From Bacteroidales bacterium (GTDB lineage Bacteria > Bacteroidota > Bacteroidia > Bacteroidales > JAADGE01): 35,720 nt of DNA. Numbering within the stretch: the stretch's first letter is position 1; each line of letters opens with the position of its first letter. This document shows, in pieces, positions 16,899 to 23,781 of this stretch. The notes beneath the pieces were generated by a model. It saw only the letters and a program-made list of their open reading frames with translations, was not told the DNA's origin and made no database searches. Location: positions 1 through 35,720 of the forward strand of contig JAOZMB010000016.1 in the NCBI GenBank assembly GCA_029934515.1. The letters are read 5' to 3'. Made by a program: the position numbers and the translations under genes.

Positions 16899-17375
16899 AA
16901 CATCTCCAAATAATTTTTTTATATTATCATGATTTTTGTTTGTATTATTTTCGATAGAATTGACCTTTTTCGAAGGTAATTCAATATCAAAATCTGATAA
17001 TTTAGATTTCATTTCATTGGCAATTTTGTTAAATTTCACTGCACTTTTATCTCCTGTTGCTTCCAAAAACATTTTCATTTGTTCGAGACGTTTTTCAAGT
17101 TCCAATTTTTTTGTAACAGTTGCTGTACCTTCTTCTACTGCAGTCAAAAAACATTTAAATTCATGATTTAAATTATCATAAATATCTTTTGCAATTCCTT
17201 TAAAATCGGTTTTTATTTCTTCAAACTGCTCGAATATTTTTTGTTTTAATTCTTCTGTTTCTTCATCTCGTTTTTTCTTTCTTTCAATAATATCTTTATT
17301 TTTATCTGCATAATCATCTTTCCAAGAAGATAAAAATCCTTTGGCATTTTCTGTAAATTTTTTATTTTTTGACAT
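16896..17375 (-). CDS. Hypothetical coiled-coil protein
   Basis: This 159-residue protein is highly charged, with no signal peptide or membrane segment. Residues 20-55 (KNKDIIERKKKRDEETEELK and onward) and about 85-125 have heptad-like spacing of hydrophobic residues among Lys/Glu, suggesting two coiled coils. The tail after residue 132 is Asn/Lys-rich and probably disordered. I do not recognise a family. The TAG stop codon falls inside repeat R2, so the present C terminus may have been created by the repeat. It lies between the GT2 gene and rpmH on the same strand, but gaps and a hairpin make a shared operon unlikely. Confidence 0.6.
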   Translation of the reverse strand: MSKNKKFTENAKGFLSSWKDDYADKNKDIIERKKKRDEETEELKQKIFEQFEEIKTDFKGIAKDIYDNLNHEFKCFLTAVEEGTATVTKKLELEKRLEQMKMFLEATGDKSAVKFNKIANEMKSKLSDFDIELPSKKVNSIENNTNKNHDNIKKLFGDV

Positions 17376-17519
17376 AATTAGATAATCTTAATATTTGAAA
17401 AAAATGATTTTAAATTGAATATTACAATGTTTGAGAGATTTTTATATTAAACACAATATTAAAACTCTACAACTCATAACAATAATATAAATACAGAAAT
17501 ATTGTTATAAATTATACAA

Positions 17520-17555
17520 ACGCTTGCTTAATTGTAGATACAACAATGCAAGCGT
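17520..17555 (-). terminator. Hairpin downstream of rpmH
   Basis: ACGCTTGC (17520-17527) pairs with GCAAGCGT (17548-17555), and an inner ATTGT/ACAAT extends the stem after a 3-base bulge. On the minus strand it follows the rpmH stop by about 50 bases and is succeeded by a T-containing tract, as expected for an intrinsic terminator. Confidence 0.5.
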
Positions 17556-17606
17556 TGTAAGCAAACTAAAAAATACATTTATTTTGATTTACTCTCTTTG
17601 TTCATC

Positions 17607-17765
17607 TTAAATTTTATGTCTTCTCTCATCGGAAACAGATAATTTTTTTCTGCCTTTTCTTCTTCTGTTATTAATTATTTTGGCTCCATTTTTACTTGAC
17701 ATCCTTTCTCTAAAACCATGTTTATTTTTTCTTTTTCTTTTTGATGGTTGGTATGTTCTTTTCAT
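17607..17765 (-). CDS. rpmH: 50S ribosomal protein L34
   Basis: A 52-codon gene encodes [20 protein letters not shown] followed by [20 protein letters not shown] and a short tail. This is the near-universal L34 pattern (KRTYQPS, HGFR.RM, GR.VL..RR.KGR). L34 is a small, very basic component of the large ribosomal subunit. Length is normal. A strong promoter candidate lies 44 bases upstream and a hairpin downstream, so it is probably monocistronic. It is not beside dnaA or rnpA, unlike the order in many other bacteria. I found it by reading the gap rather than as a long frame. Confidence 0.96.
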   Translation of the reverse strand: MKRTYQPSKRKRKNKHGFRERMSSKNGAKIINNRRRKGRKKLSVSDERRHKI

Positions 17766-17808
17766 TACTTTGTATTATTAATAATTATTTTTACTCTTTT
17801 TCTGAGTG

Positions 17809-17837
17809 CAAAGATATAAACTTTTTTTTTTTTGCAA
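17809..17837 (-). promoter_or_regulatory. Promoter for rpmH
   Basis: On the minus strand a -7 box TATCTTTG (17809-17816) is preceded by a -33 TTG (17835-17837) with an 18-base spacer inside an A/T-run. The arrangement fits the Bacteroidota consensus and places transcription start shortly before the L34 gene. Confidence 0.65.
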
Positions 17838-18183
17838 AAAAAAAAAGTTTCATATATATAATCAATGTTTTATTTTTTGTTATTGAATAAAAAATATTTT
17901 ATTTTTGTAAAAATAACAAAATAAATAATGCAAACTTTATTGTTTTTGCAATTTTAAATTATTGATTAATTTACTGATTTTGAAATACTTAACGAAATTA
18001 AATGAATTTTTTAATAGATTTGAAAAACAAATTAGAACATAAAACTATAAAAAGAAAAAAATATTATTGATAAAATAAAATTATCAATGTAGATTTTTGA
18101 AAAATTATAAACAGATAAAATACAAGCTAAAATTAATTATTTTTATAAAAAAAAATCAAATATAATATTTTAATTTAATCAAA
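17838..18183. other. AT-rich intergenic region between divergent rpmH and tsaC
   Basis: About 345 bases of almost pure A/T separate the rpmH promoter from tsaC. I see no gene, hairpin or R1/R2 repeat. The tsaC promoter should lie here but no good TAnnTTTG match was found near its start. Confidence 0.5.
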
Positions 18184-18786
18184 ATGAATATTAATACAGA
18201 TAAAATAATAGAAAGTTTACAAAACGGTGGCGTGGTTTTGTTGCCTAGCGATACTGTTTATGGATTGGCTGCTTCGCCGTTACACGAGAATGCAGTAAAC
18301 AGAATATATGAACTTAAATCTCGACCAAGAAATAGGAAGTTGCCTATAATGACAGCTTCGGTCAATGAAATTGAAAATATAGGATTAGATATAAATTCTT
18401 ATGCTAAAAAACTTTTGTCGTCTCATTTTGTTCCAGGTGCGCTTACATTAATTTTGGGATTTAAAACAGTTCCATTATTATCTTGGTTGTCAGGAAGAGA
18501 AGAAGTTGCTGTGCGTATTCCTAAAAATACAAGGCTTTTGAATATTTTGAAAAAAACAGGAGCATTATTAGTTACAAGTGCTAATAAACATGGGCAATCA
18601 CAAACACCAAGTACTGTTCCAGAAATACTCTCAGAATTAAACGGTTTACCAGATATAATTATTGACAAAGGACATATAGAAAATTTAGCTTCCACTATTA
18701 TTAATTGTCGCTCTGTACCGCCGCGCATAGAAAGAGAAGGCTGTATTTCGAGCATCGAACTATTTAAAATATTAAACAATGAATGA
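18184..18786 (+). CDS. tsaC: Threonylcarbamoyl-AMP synthase (TsaC/Sua5/YrdC)
   Basis: This 200-residue enzyme makes threonylcarbamoyl-AMP from threonine, bicarbonate and ATP, the first step of t6A modification at position 37 of ANN-decoding tRNAs. The YrdC-domain signatures are LLPSDTVYGLAA, ELKSRPRNRKLPIM, FVPGALTLIL, VAVRIPKN and LLVTSANKHGQ. It lacks the extra C-terminal Sua5 domain, so TsaC is the better name. Its last 8 bases overlap tsaD, and the stop TGA at 18784-18786 lies just inside the tsaD gene. Translational coupling of two consecutive steps in the same pathway is therefore likely. Confidence 0.93.
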   Translation: MNINTDKIIESLQNGGVVLLPSDTVYGLAASPLHENAVNRIYELKSRPRNRKLPIMTASVNEIENIGLDINSYAKKLLSSHFVPGALTLILGFKTVPLLSWLSGREEVAVRIPKNTRLLNILKKTGALLVTSANKHGQSQTPSTVPEILSELNGLPDIIIDKGHIENLASTIINCRSVPPRIEREGCISSIELFKILNNE

Positions 18787-19771
18787 TATTATTTTAGGAA
18801 TAGAAACATCGTGTGATGATACAGCTGTTGCTATTGTAAACTCTAATGGCGAAGTATTATCGTCAATAGTATCTTCGCAGACTGATATACATTCACAATT
18901 TGGTGGAATATATCCAGAGTTTGCAGCGCGAGAACATGTTGTCGCTATAATTCCAGCGGTTAATGAAGCACTAAAAATTGCAAATGTTAAACCAGATGAC
19001 CTTAGAGCTATTGCCGTAACACGAGGACCTGGATTAATTGGTTCATTATTAACTGGTTTGCATACAGCGACCGGATTAGGATTAGGGTGGAATAAGCCAG
19101 TTATTGGTATAAATCATTTGCGAGGTCATTTACGAAGTGTTGATATTGGCAAGAAAAGAGTAAAATATCCAGCTATAATTTTACTTGTCTCTGGTGGTCA
19201 TACTTTTCTTGCGTATATGGAAAGTACAACAAAAATTAAATTACTCGGCGGCACGCGCGATGATTCTGTTGGTGAGACTTATGATAAAGTTGGTAGAATG
19301 CTTGGCTTGGGATACCCTGGTGGTTATGCTGTTGATATGTTAGCATTTAAAGGAAAACCAACAATTCCATTTCCTCGTCCTATGCTAAATAAAGGTTTGG
19401 AATTTTCATTTTCTGGTTTAAAATCTGCTGTTTCTCGATATTTATTATATTCAAAAACAGTTGTTAATGAAGATATTGCAAGTTCATTTGTTCAATCAGT
19501 GATGGAGGTTTTAATTAAGAAATCACAGCTTGCATTAAAAAAATATCCATCAAAAGCATTTGTAATTGTAGGAGGTGTTGCGGCGAGTCGTCAGCTAAGA
19601 ACAGAAGCGGCAAAACTTTGTGAAAAGATGAACGTAGAACTGTGTCTTCCACCTATACGCTGGGCAACCGACAATGCCGCAATGATAGCTCTCGCGGCAA
19701 GAGACTATCTAAATCTGGGTATATCACCAGAACCAGAACCAGATTTACGATTGACAATAAGTGATTTTTAA
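18779..19771 (+). CDS. tsaD: tRNA t6A threonylcarbamoyltransferase subunit TsaD
   Basis: TsaD (Kae1/Gcp) transfers the threonylcarbamoyl group onto A37 of tRNA, working with TsaB and TsaE in bacteria. The 330-residue length is typical. The N terminus ILGIETSCDDTAVAIV is the ASKHA nucleotide/metal segment, and GINHLRGHLRS supplies the two metal-binding histidines (HxxxH). LLVSGGHTFL, DDSVGETYDKVGRMLGL, SFSGLKSAV and VGGVAASRQLR follow in normal order, and RWATDNAAMIA supplies the final metal-binding Asp. It overlaps tsaC and converges on the acyl-CoA reductase gene. TsaB and TsaE are not in the window. Confidence 0.97.
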   Translation: MNDIILGIETSCDDTAVAIVNSNGEVLSSIVSSQTDIHSQFGGIYPEFAAREHVVAIIPAVNEALKIANVKPDDLRAIAVTRGPGLIGSLLTGLHTATGLGLGWNKPVIGINHLRGHLRSVDIGKKRVKYPAIILLVSGGHTFLAYMESTTKIKLLGGTRDDSVGETYDKVGRMLGLGYPGGYAVDMLAFKGKPTIPFPRPMLNKGLEFSFSGLKSAVSRYLLYSKTVVNEDIASSFVQSVMEVLIKKSQLALKKYPSKAFVIVGGVAASRQLRTEAAKLCEKMNVELCLPPIRWATDNAAMIALAARDYLNLGISPEPEPDLRLTISDF

Positions 19772-19820
19772 TATTTAAAAATAAAAATATTTTTGCCTGT
19801 TATATTTATCGGTACATTGA

Positions 19821-20825
19821 TTATTCTATATTTGTTAGAAAGTTTATTGTATCGATATTATCTGCATAATCCCATAATTTTGGTTTTTGGCTTTGTCCAA
19901 AATAAATGGCATTTTCTATTATTCCTTTTCTGGAAACAATACATTGAATATTATTTTTGTCAATTTTAATACGCTCTTTGAGTGTCGCCAAGTTTTTATA
20001 ATTCTCGAAAAAAACAACAGAAATAGGTGAGGTGTACATATTATTTTCTTTTAATATTAAAAAACCGTTGTCCCAAAAAGTATCTTTGTTCATCAAATAA
20101 ATTGCACGATTATAACCATAATTATTTGAATATTTGTTATGGTTTTTTACATAATCATATTTTTCAGAGTTTATATAAATTTTACTAAAATCGTAACCCT
20201 CTGGTATATATAATTTAGAAATACTACGGCATCCAAGTCCAAAATAAATAAAAATATCATCGGCAAGTAATTTTAGCTCTTCGTCAGTTTCGTTGCCTGT
20301 TAGAACTGCCGCAGAGTTTCTATTTTTACGAATAATATTAGGATATTTTCCAAAATAATATTCAAAATATCTTGCAGAATTATTACTGCCCGTAGCAATA
20401 ACTGCATCAAAATCTGTAAGTCGTTCTTTACAAATATTAATAAAATTATTAAACTCTGGTTCTATTTCAATTAGAAATTTTATTATTAATGACAATAATT
20501 TATCCTCTTTCGAAGACTGTTTTCCAACAAAAATATTTCCAGAGATAAGAACAGATAAAAAATCATGAAATCCAACGAATGGAATATTTCCAGCAATAAT
20601 TACTCCAATTTTTCTTGGTATTATTTTTTTTCTTAAATTTGGATAATTAGATATCCATTTTTCAATATTATCTTTTTCTATTGATTTTATTATTTCTGTT
20701 ATTGCAAAATCAACATTTTCTTTTGTAAACCATGTATTTTTATTTTTAGGTATAAAATTATCTTTTTCTATGTACAAAACTTTTCCAAGCTCTATAAATG
20801 CAGATATTCTCGTCTTCAAGTTCAT
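19821..20825 (-). CDS. LuxC-like acyl-CoA reductase
   Basis: This 334-residue protein resembles the aldehyde-dehydrogenase-fold acyl-CoA reductases of Bacteroidota. VIIAGNIPFVGFHDFLSVLI and FDAVIATGSNNSARYFEYYF form the nucleotide-binding region. FGLGCRSISKLYIPEG holds the probable catalytic Cys199 that forms an acyl-thioester before reduction by NADPH or NADH. It is shorter than Vibrio LuxC and lacks lux partners. The likely chemistry is reduction of a fatty acyl-CoA (or acyl-ACP) to an aldehyde, but the pathway is unknown. It is transcribed alone towards tsaD, with R2 upstream. Confidence 0.82.
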   Translation of the reverse strand: MNLKTRISAFIELGKVLYIEKDNFIPKNKNTWFTKENVDFAITEIIKSIEKDNIEKWISNYPNLRKKIIPRKIGVIIAGNIPFVGFHDFLSVLISGNIFVGKQSSKEDKLLSLIIKFLIEIEPEFNNFINICKERLTDFDAVIATGSNNSARYFEYYFGKYPNIIRKNRNSAAVLTGNETDEELKLLADDIFIYFGLGCRSISKLYIPEGYDFSKIYINSEKYDYVKNHNKYSNNYGYNRAIYLMNKDTFWDNGFLILKENNMYTSPISVVFFENYKNLATLKERIKIDKNNIQCIVSRKGIIENAIYFGQSQKPKLWDYADNIDTINFLTNIE

Positions 20826-20918
20826 ATAAATAATGATATAATATTTGTAATTATTTTATATCGTGACACTTTTTTAATTAAAATGTCACGATTATATATA
20901 CGCTTTATTAACTTATTA

Positions 20919-21020
20919 AGTAAATTACGAATTATAAATTACGAATTACGAATTGGTTTACACCTGATAATAAGTATTTTACAAAAAACAAATCAAAAAG
21001 TTATTTTTTAACAATTACTA
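20919..21020 (+). repeat. Dispersed repeat R2, copy 3
   Basis: It starts AGTAAATTACGAATTATAAA and ends ACAATTACTA, in the gap between the acyl-CoA reductase start and the tonB stop. It carries the same four 7-base units and the same A-rich central block as the other copies, with only scattered substitutions. Confidence 0.88.
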
Positions 21021-21033
21021 ATTTATAATTAAA

Positions 21034-21714
21034 CTAACTAAGTTTAAAATTAATTGGTAGCGAAAACCACACATTTACATTTTTTCCTCCTTGTTTTCCG
21101 GGTGTAAATTTCGGTAATCCTTTAACTACTCTTTTAGCTTCTTCGTCGAGTAACGGGTCTACACCTTTTTGTATTTCAACAGCACCAACTTTACCTGTTT
21201 TTAGAACAACAAATCTCAAATATACAGTTCCTTGAATGTCGTTTTCACGAGCTACTGCAGGATAGTTAATATTGTTTGCAATATATCTACGTAGTGCAAG
21301 TACACCACCAGGAAATTCTGGTTTTTTCTCAACTATAAGAAACACAACATCATCTTCTTCTTCTTCTTCAGTGACTTCAACTATTTCTATTTCAGTATCT
21401 TCATCAGCTTCAGTATCAAAATCAAATTCATCGTCTATCACTTGGTCATCTTCGACTATTTTAATAATCTCTGTTTGCTGTTGTTGTTCAGGCTCTGGCG
21501 GTGGTGGTGGTGGTGGCTGTTTATCTTGTCGTGTAATTTCAGCCATTTCATCATCTGCAATTGCATCAATCTGCCCTAAATCATCAGTTTGTCCTGTATC
21601 GCTTTTCCAATTAAAAAAGCCATATACAGTGCTAAGAGTTGCTACAAAACCAATAAGTAAAAATATAAATTTTAACTTCTCAAGGTTCGCTTTTGGATTT
21701 TTTTTAACTTCCAT
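21034..21714 (-). CDS. tonB: Energy transducer TonB
   Basis: This 226-residue protein has a short basic N terminus, one membrane helix (about 15-32, LKFIFLLIGFVATLSTVYGF), a proline run (QPPPPPPPEPE), a long acidic Asp/Glu periplasmic linker, and a C-terminal TonB domain from about residue 130: KKPEFPGGVLALRRYIANNI, YPAVARENDIQGTVYLRFVV, and GLPKFTPGKQGGKNVNVWFS. It carries proton-motive energy from ExbB/ExbD to outer-membrane TonB-dependent receptors such as SusC. Its acidic linker is richer in Asp/Glu than that of most proteobacterial TonB. ExbB/ExbD are not adjacent. It appears monocistronic, with a promoter-like box at 21771. Confidence 0.92.
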   Translation of the reverse strand: MEVKKNPKANLEKLKFIFLLIGFVATLSTVYGFFNWKSDTGQTDDLGQIDAIADDEMAEITRQDKQPPPPPPPEPEQQQQTEIIKIVEDDQVIDDEFDFDTEADEDTEIEIVEVTEEEEEDDVVFLIVEKKPEFPGGVLALRRYIANNINYPAVARENDIQGTVYLRFVVLKTGKVGAVEIQKGVDPLLDEEAKRVVKGLPKFTPGKQGGKNVNVWFSLPINFKLS

Positions 21715-21770
21715 TTTTTTATGTATTAATATGTTAGAGAATTAAATTACATTTTTCCGCATTATGCGAA

Positions 21771-21778
21771 CAAAAGTA
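21771..21778 (-). promoter_or_regulatory. -7 box candidate for tonB
   Basis: On the minus strand, TACTTTTG matches TAnnTTTG and lies 57 bases upstream of the tonB start. No TTG is seen at the expected -33 distance. Confidence 0.4.
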
Positions 21779-21827
21779 AAGATTTTATTTAAAATAAATA
21801 AAATTTCAAAATCAAATGTAATTTTTT

Positions 21828-22595
21828 TTAATTTGTTTTAAATCTTTTTAACATTACAATTTCCTTTTCATTTAAATATCTCCATCTTCCTCTTTTGAGT
21901 CCTTTTTTTGTCAGACCAGAAAAATATACACGGTCAAGTTTTACAAGCTCATAACCAAGTTTTTCGAACATACGCCTAATTATTCTATTTTTACCAGAAT
22001 GTATTTCAACACCAAGTTCGTTTTTTTTTGCACCGCTTACATAACTCATCGCATCAAAGTGCATTATACCATCGTCAAGTTCTACTCCTTTTGTTAATTT
22101 AAGCAGGTCTTCTTTGCTTACATTTTTATTAACAAAGACATGATAAATTTTTCTTCTTCGATATTTTGGATGTGTAAGTTCTTTTGTCAAATCACCATCA
22201 TTTGTCAGCAGAAGAACACCAGTTGTATTACGGTCTAAGCGTCCTATTGGATATATTCTTTGGTTAACTTTATTTCTTAGTAAATCAATTACAGTTCTTC
22301 TGTCAAATTCATCTGAGTTGCTTGTAATTGTGTCTTTTGGCTTATTCATAATTATATAAACAAGCTTTTCAGATTTTATTATTTTGTTTTTGTACATAAT
22401 AATATCTCTGATATTAATTTTTGTTCCAAGCTCGGTTACAACTTTATTATTAACTTTTACCAATCCAGCAGTAATATATTTATCAGCTTCTCGTCTTGAA
22501 CAGAGTCCAGAATTAGATAAATATTTATTTAGTCTTATTTCTTTTTTCTCTTGTTCAACCTCTGTTTTATTATTCTGTTCGAATACTTTTTTCAT
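21828..22595 (-). CDS. rluB: RsuA/RluB-family rRNA pseudouridine synthase
   Basis: This 255-residue enzyme isomerises a uridine in ribosomal RNA to pseudouridine. An N-terminal S4 RNA-binding domain (about 20-67: RLNKYLSNSGLCSRREADKY, ITAGLVKVN) is followed by the catalytic domain: YIIMNKPKDTITS, then YPIGRLDRNTTGVLLLTNDG with catalytic Asp121, KIYHVFV, and IHSGKNRIIRRMFEKLGY. The family (RsuA/RluB/RluE/RluF) is certain. RluB, acting on 23S rRNA in E. coli, is the likeliest member because of the S4 domain and the spacing, but the exact target was not determined. A lysine-rich tail closes it. It is the only gene in its transcript. Confidence 0.9.
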   Translation of the reverse strand: MKKVFEQNNKTEVEQEKKEIRLNKYLSNSGLCSRREADKYITAGLVKVNNKVVTELGTKINIRDIIMYKNKIIKSEKLVYIIMNKPKDTITSNSDEFDRRTVIDLLRNKVNQRIYPIGRLDRNTTGVLLLTNDGDLTKELTHPKYRRRKIYHVFVNKNVSKEDLLKLTKGVELDDGIMHFDAMSYVSGAKKNELGVEIHSGKNRIIRRMFEKLGYELVKLDRVYFSGLTKKGLKRGRWRYLNEKEIVMLKRFKTN

Positions 22596-22618
22596 AAAAA
22601 TTTTTTATTTAAAAAATA

Positions 22619-22648
22619 CAAAGGTAAGTTTTGAATGTTAAAAATCAA
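22619..22648 (-). promoter_or_regulatory. Promoter for the pseudouridine synthase gene
   Basis: The minus strand has TACCTTTG (22619-22626) and a TTG at 22646-22648 with a 19-base spacer, followed by a 23-base leader before the start codon. Both boxes fit the Bacteroidota consensus. Confidence 0.6.
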
Positions 22649-22764
22649 AATGAATTTTGCAAATTTATATAAAAAAAAAGATTTAAGGTTATTGTAGTGT
22701 ACCAAAGTGGTAGTTATATTTTTGATTTTTAAATTTTGGTGGTATTAATTAAGGAATGCTATTT

Positions 22765-22866
22765 AGTAAATTACGAATTATAAATTATGAATTACGAATT
22801 GGTTTACACCTGATAATAAATATTTTACAAAAAACAAATCATGAAGTTATTTTTTAACCATTACTT
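22765..22866 (+). repeat. Dispersed repeat R2, copy 4
   Basis: It starts AGTAAATTACGAATTATAAA and ends ACCATTACTT. It is almost identical to copy 3 except for a few positions. It sits directly upstream of a transposase remnant and the defence-like island. Confidence 0.88.
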
Positions 22867-22881
22867 ATTAATATTTTTTTT

Positions 22882-22889
22882 TATCTTTG
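22882..22889 (+). promoter_or_regulatory. -7 box in front of transposase remnant
   Basis: TATCTTTG is a perfect TAnnTTTG box, 10 bases before the ATG of a broken zinc-ribbon reading frame. It may be a leftover promoter of an insertion sequence. Confidence 0.4.
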
Positions 22890-22899
22890 CATAAAAATT

Positions 22900-22956
22900 A
22901 TGTCAAAAATTACTTGTCCTTCTTGTTGTTCACCCAATATGAAAAAAAATGGATAG
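22900..22956 (+). pseudogene. Transposase N-terminal zinc-ribbon fragment
   Basis: The frame reads MSKITCPSCCSPNMKKNG and then stops. CPxCxSxxxxKNG is the opening of the zinc-ribbon in IS1- and IS1595-type transposases, where it should continue with a second CxxC about 15 residues later. Here the rest is absent and the following DNA shows no related frame. It is best seen as the scar of an insertion sequence. The fragment is short, so the assignment is tentative. Confidence 0.45.
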
Positions 22957-23049
22957 TCATAAACAAGTAATGTTATCTAATTTTGGTATTAAATTTTATT
23001 GTTTGTAACTATCCAAAAGATTAAGTAAATTAATATGATTACAAAATAA

Positions 23050-23089
23050 TTTTATAAAAACAAAAATGACAAAAAAACAAAAATTAGAT
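23050..23089 (+). repeat. Duplicated leader-start segment, copy 1
   Basis: About 40 bases covering the end of the leader and the first eight codons (MTKKQKLD) of the 138-residue gene. They reappear at 23740-23781, covering the leader and first eight codons (MTKKQKLE) of the ATPase gene, with only a 2-base insertion in the A-run. Confidence 0.8.
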
Positions 23090-23482
23090 ATTGCATTGGA
23101 AAAATTGAAAAGACTTTTGGAGCTTGCACCAGAGAATGACAAAGAAAATGTAAGAAAGGAGCTTTTGAAAATGATACCAGAAAATGAAAAAGCATCTGTT
23201 CACCCAAAAATCGGATGGGGTTATCACGATGATTTAATACAAACCGGAACAACATTTAAAGTTGTACCGTGTTTTGCAAGCGACAAAAAAACTGGACTTT
23301 TTGAACTTTACAGTAATTTGTTGTCTAACTCTGATTTTGATATTACAGACAAATTTATTGAAGGTTTTGATGTAATACTTTCTGAAAATCCAAAAAAAAT
23401 AAAAATGGGGTTTTTGCCAGCAATAGAAATAGCTGAAAAAACAACAGCATGTAGAATTAGTTTTAAAATATTATCATTATGA
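23066..23482 (+). CDS. Hypothetical protein, first gene of the Septu-like island
   Basis: This 138-residue cytoplasmic protein has no signal or membrane segment. The first ~35 residues (ALEKLKRLLELAPENDKENV) form a predicted helical, repeat-like segment that vaguely resembles a TPR helix. The rest is a mixed alpha/beta region with the striking segment HPKIGWGYHDDLIQ and a basic KKIKMGFLPAIE. I do not recognise a family. Its stop codon overlaps the next start as ATGA, so it is translationally coupled to the HNH-membrane gene. Its first eight residues and leader are shared with the TPR-ATPase gene. A role in the same defence-like module is inferred from position only. Confidence 0.65.
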   Translation: MTKKQKLDIALEKLKRLLELAPENDKENVRKELLKMIPENEKASVHPKIGWGYHDDLIQTGTTFKVVPCFASDKKTGLFELYSNLLSNSDFDITDKFIEGFDVILSENPKKIKMGFLPAIEIAEKTTACRISFKILSL

Positions 23483-23748
23483 AAGAAGGATATTGCGAAA
23501 AATGTAAAAAATATAATTATTTGCAAACACATCATATTTTACCAAAAAGTTCTTTTGGTGAAACTAATGAAAAAGCTGAATTATGCTCTAATTGTCATAC
23601 GGAATATCATCAAAAATTGGGTTACAAAAACCTTAAAAACAAAAACATGTTATTTCATTTAACTTTTTGGTACAATTGGCTATACGGAGGAACTATATTT
23701 GCAATTATTATTGCAATTTCAATTATAGGAACTAAAATACTTTTATAA
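23479..23748 (+). CDS. Small HNH-type protein with C-terminal membrane helix
   Basis: The 89-residue product combines an HNH nuclease core with a membrane anchor. Cys6-x2-Cys9 and Cys36-x2-Cys39 form a zinc knuckle pair, THHILPKSSFGE supplies the His18-His19 of the first HNH strand, and NEKAELCSNCHTEYHQ supplies the Asn and final His44. This is the ordinary HHI-P...N...LC--CH---H pattern. A hydrophobic helix follows at about residues 70-89 (GTIFAIIIAISIIGTKILL), reaching the end of the chain. A nuclease tethered to the membrane is unusual. It overlaps the previous gene by 4 bases and precedes the ATPase gene by 10 bases, so all are likely in one operon. Confidence 0.72.
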   Translation: MKEGYCEKCKKYNYLQTHHILPKSSFGETNEKAELCSNCHTEYHQKLGYKNLKNKNMLFHLTFWYNWLYGGTIFAIIIAISIIGTKILL

Positions 23749-23781
23749 AAAAACAAAAATGACAAAAAAACAAAAATTAGA
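23740..23781 (+). repeat. Duplicated leader-start segment, copy 2
   Basis: This is the partner of the segment at 23050-23089. It spans the end of the HNH-membrane gene, the short gap and the first codons of the ATPase gene. The match suggests an internal duplication while the operon was built. Confidence 0.8.

Larger units (their letters stand above)
22596..23065. other. 470-base gap with repeat and transposase remnant
   Basis: This gap separates the pseudouridine synthase from the four-gene nuclease/ATPase island. It holds the synthase promoter, R2 copy 4 (22765-22866), a -7-like box with an 18-codon zinc-ribbon remnant (22882-22956), and a second -7-like TAATTTTG at 22978-22985 that could serve the island. 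Nothing else is recognisable. Confidence 0.65.

Noticed and set aside
18423-18779. 118-codon frame opposite tsaC
   Set aside because: It lies wholly inside a well-supported tsaC gene and has no recognisable features.
21272-21745. 157-codon Ser/Gly-rich frame opposite tonB
   Set aside because: It is the antisense of the proline and acidic runs in tonB and overlaps a conserved gene entirely.
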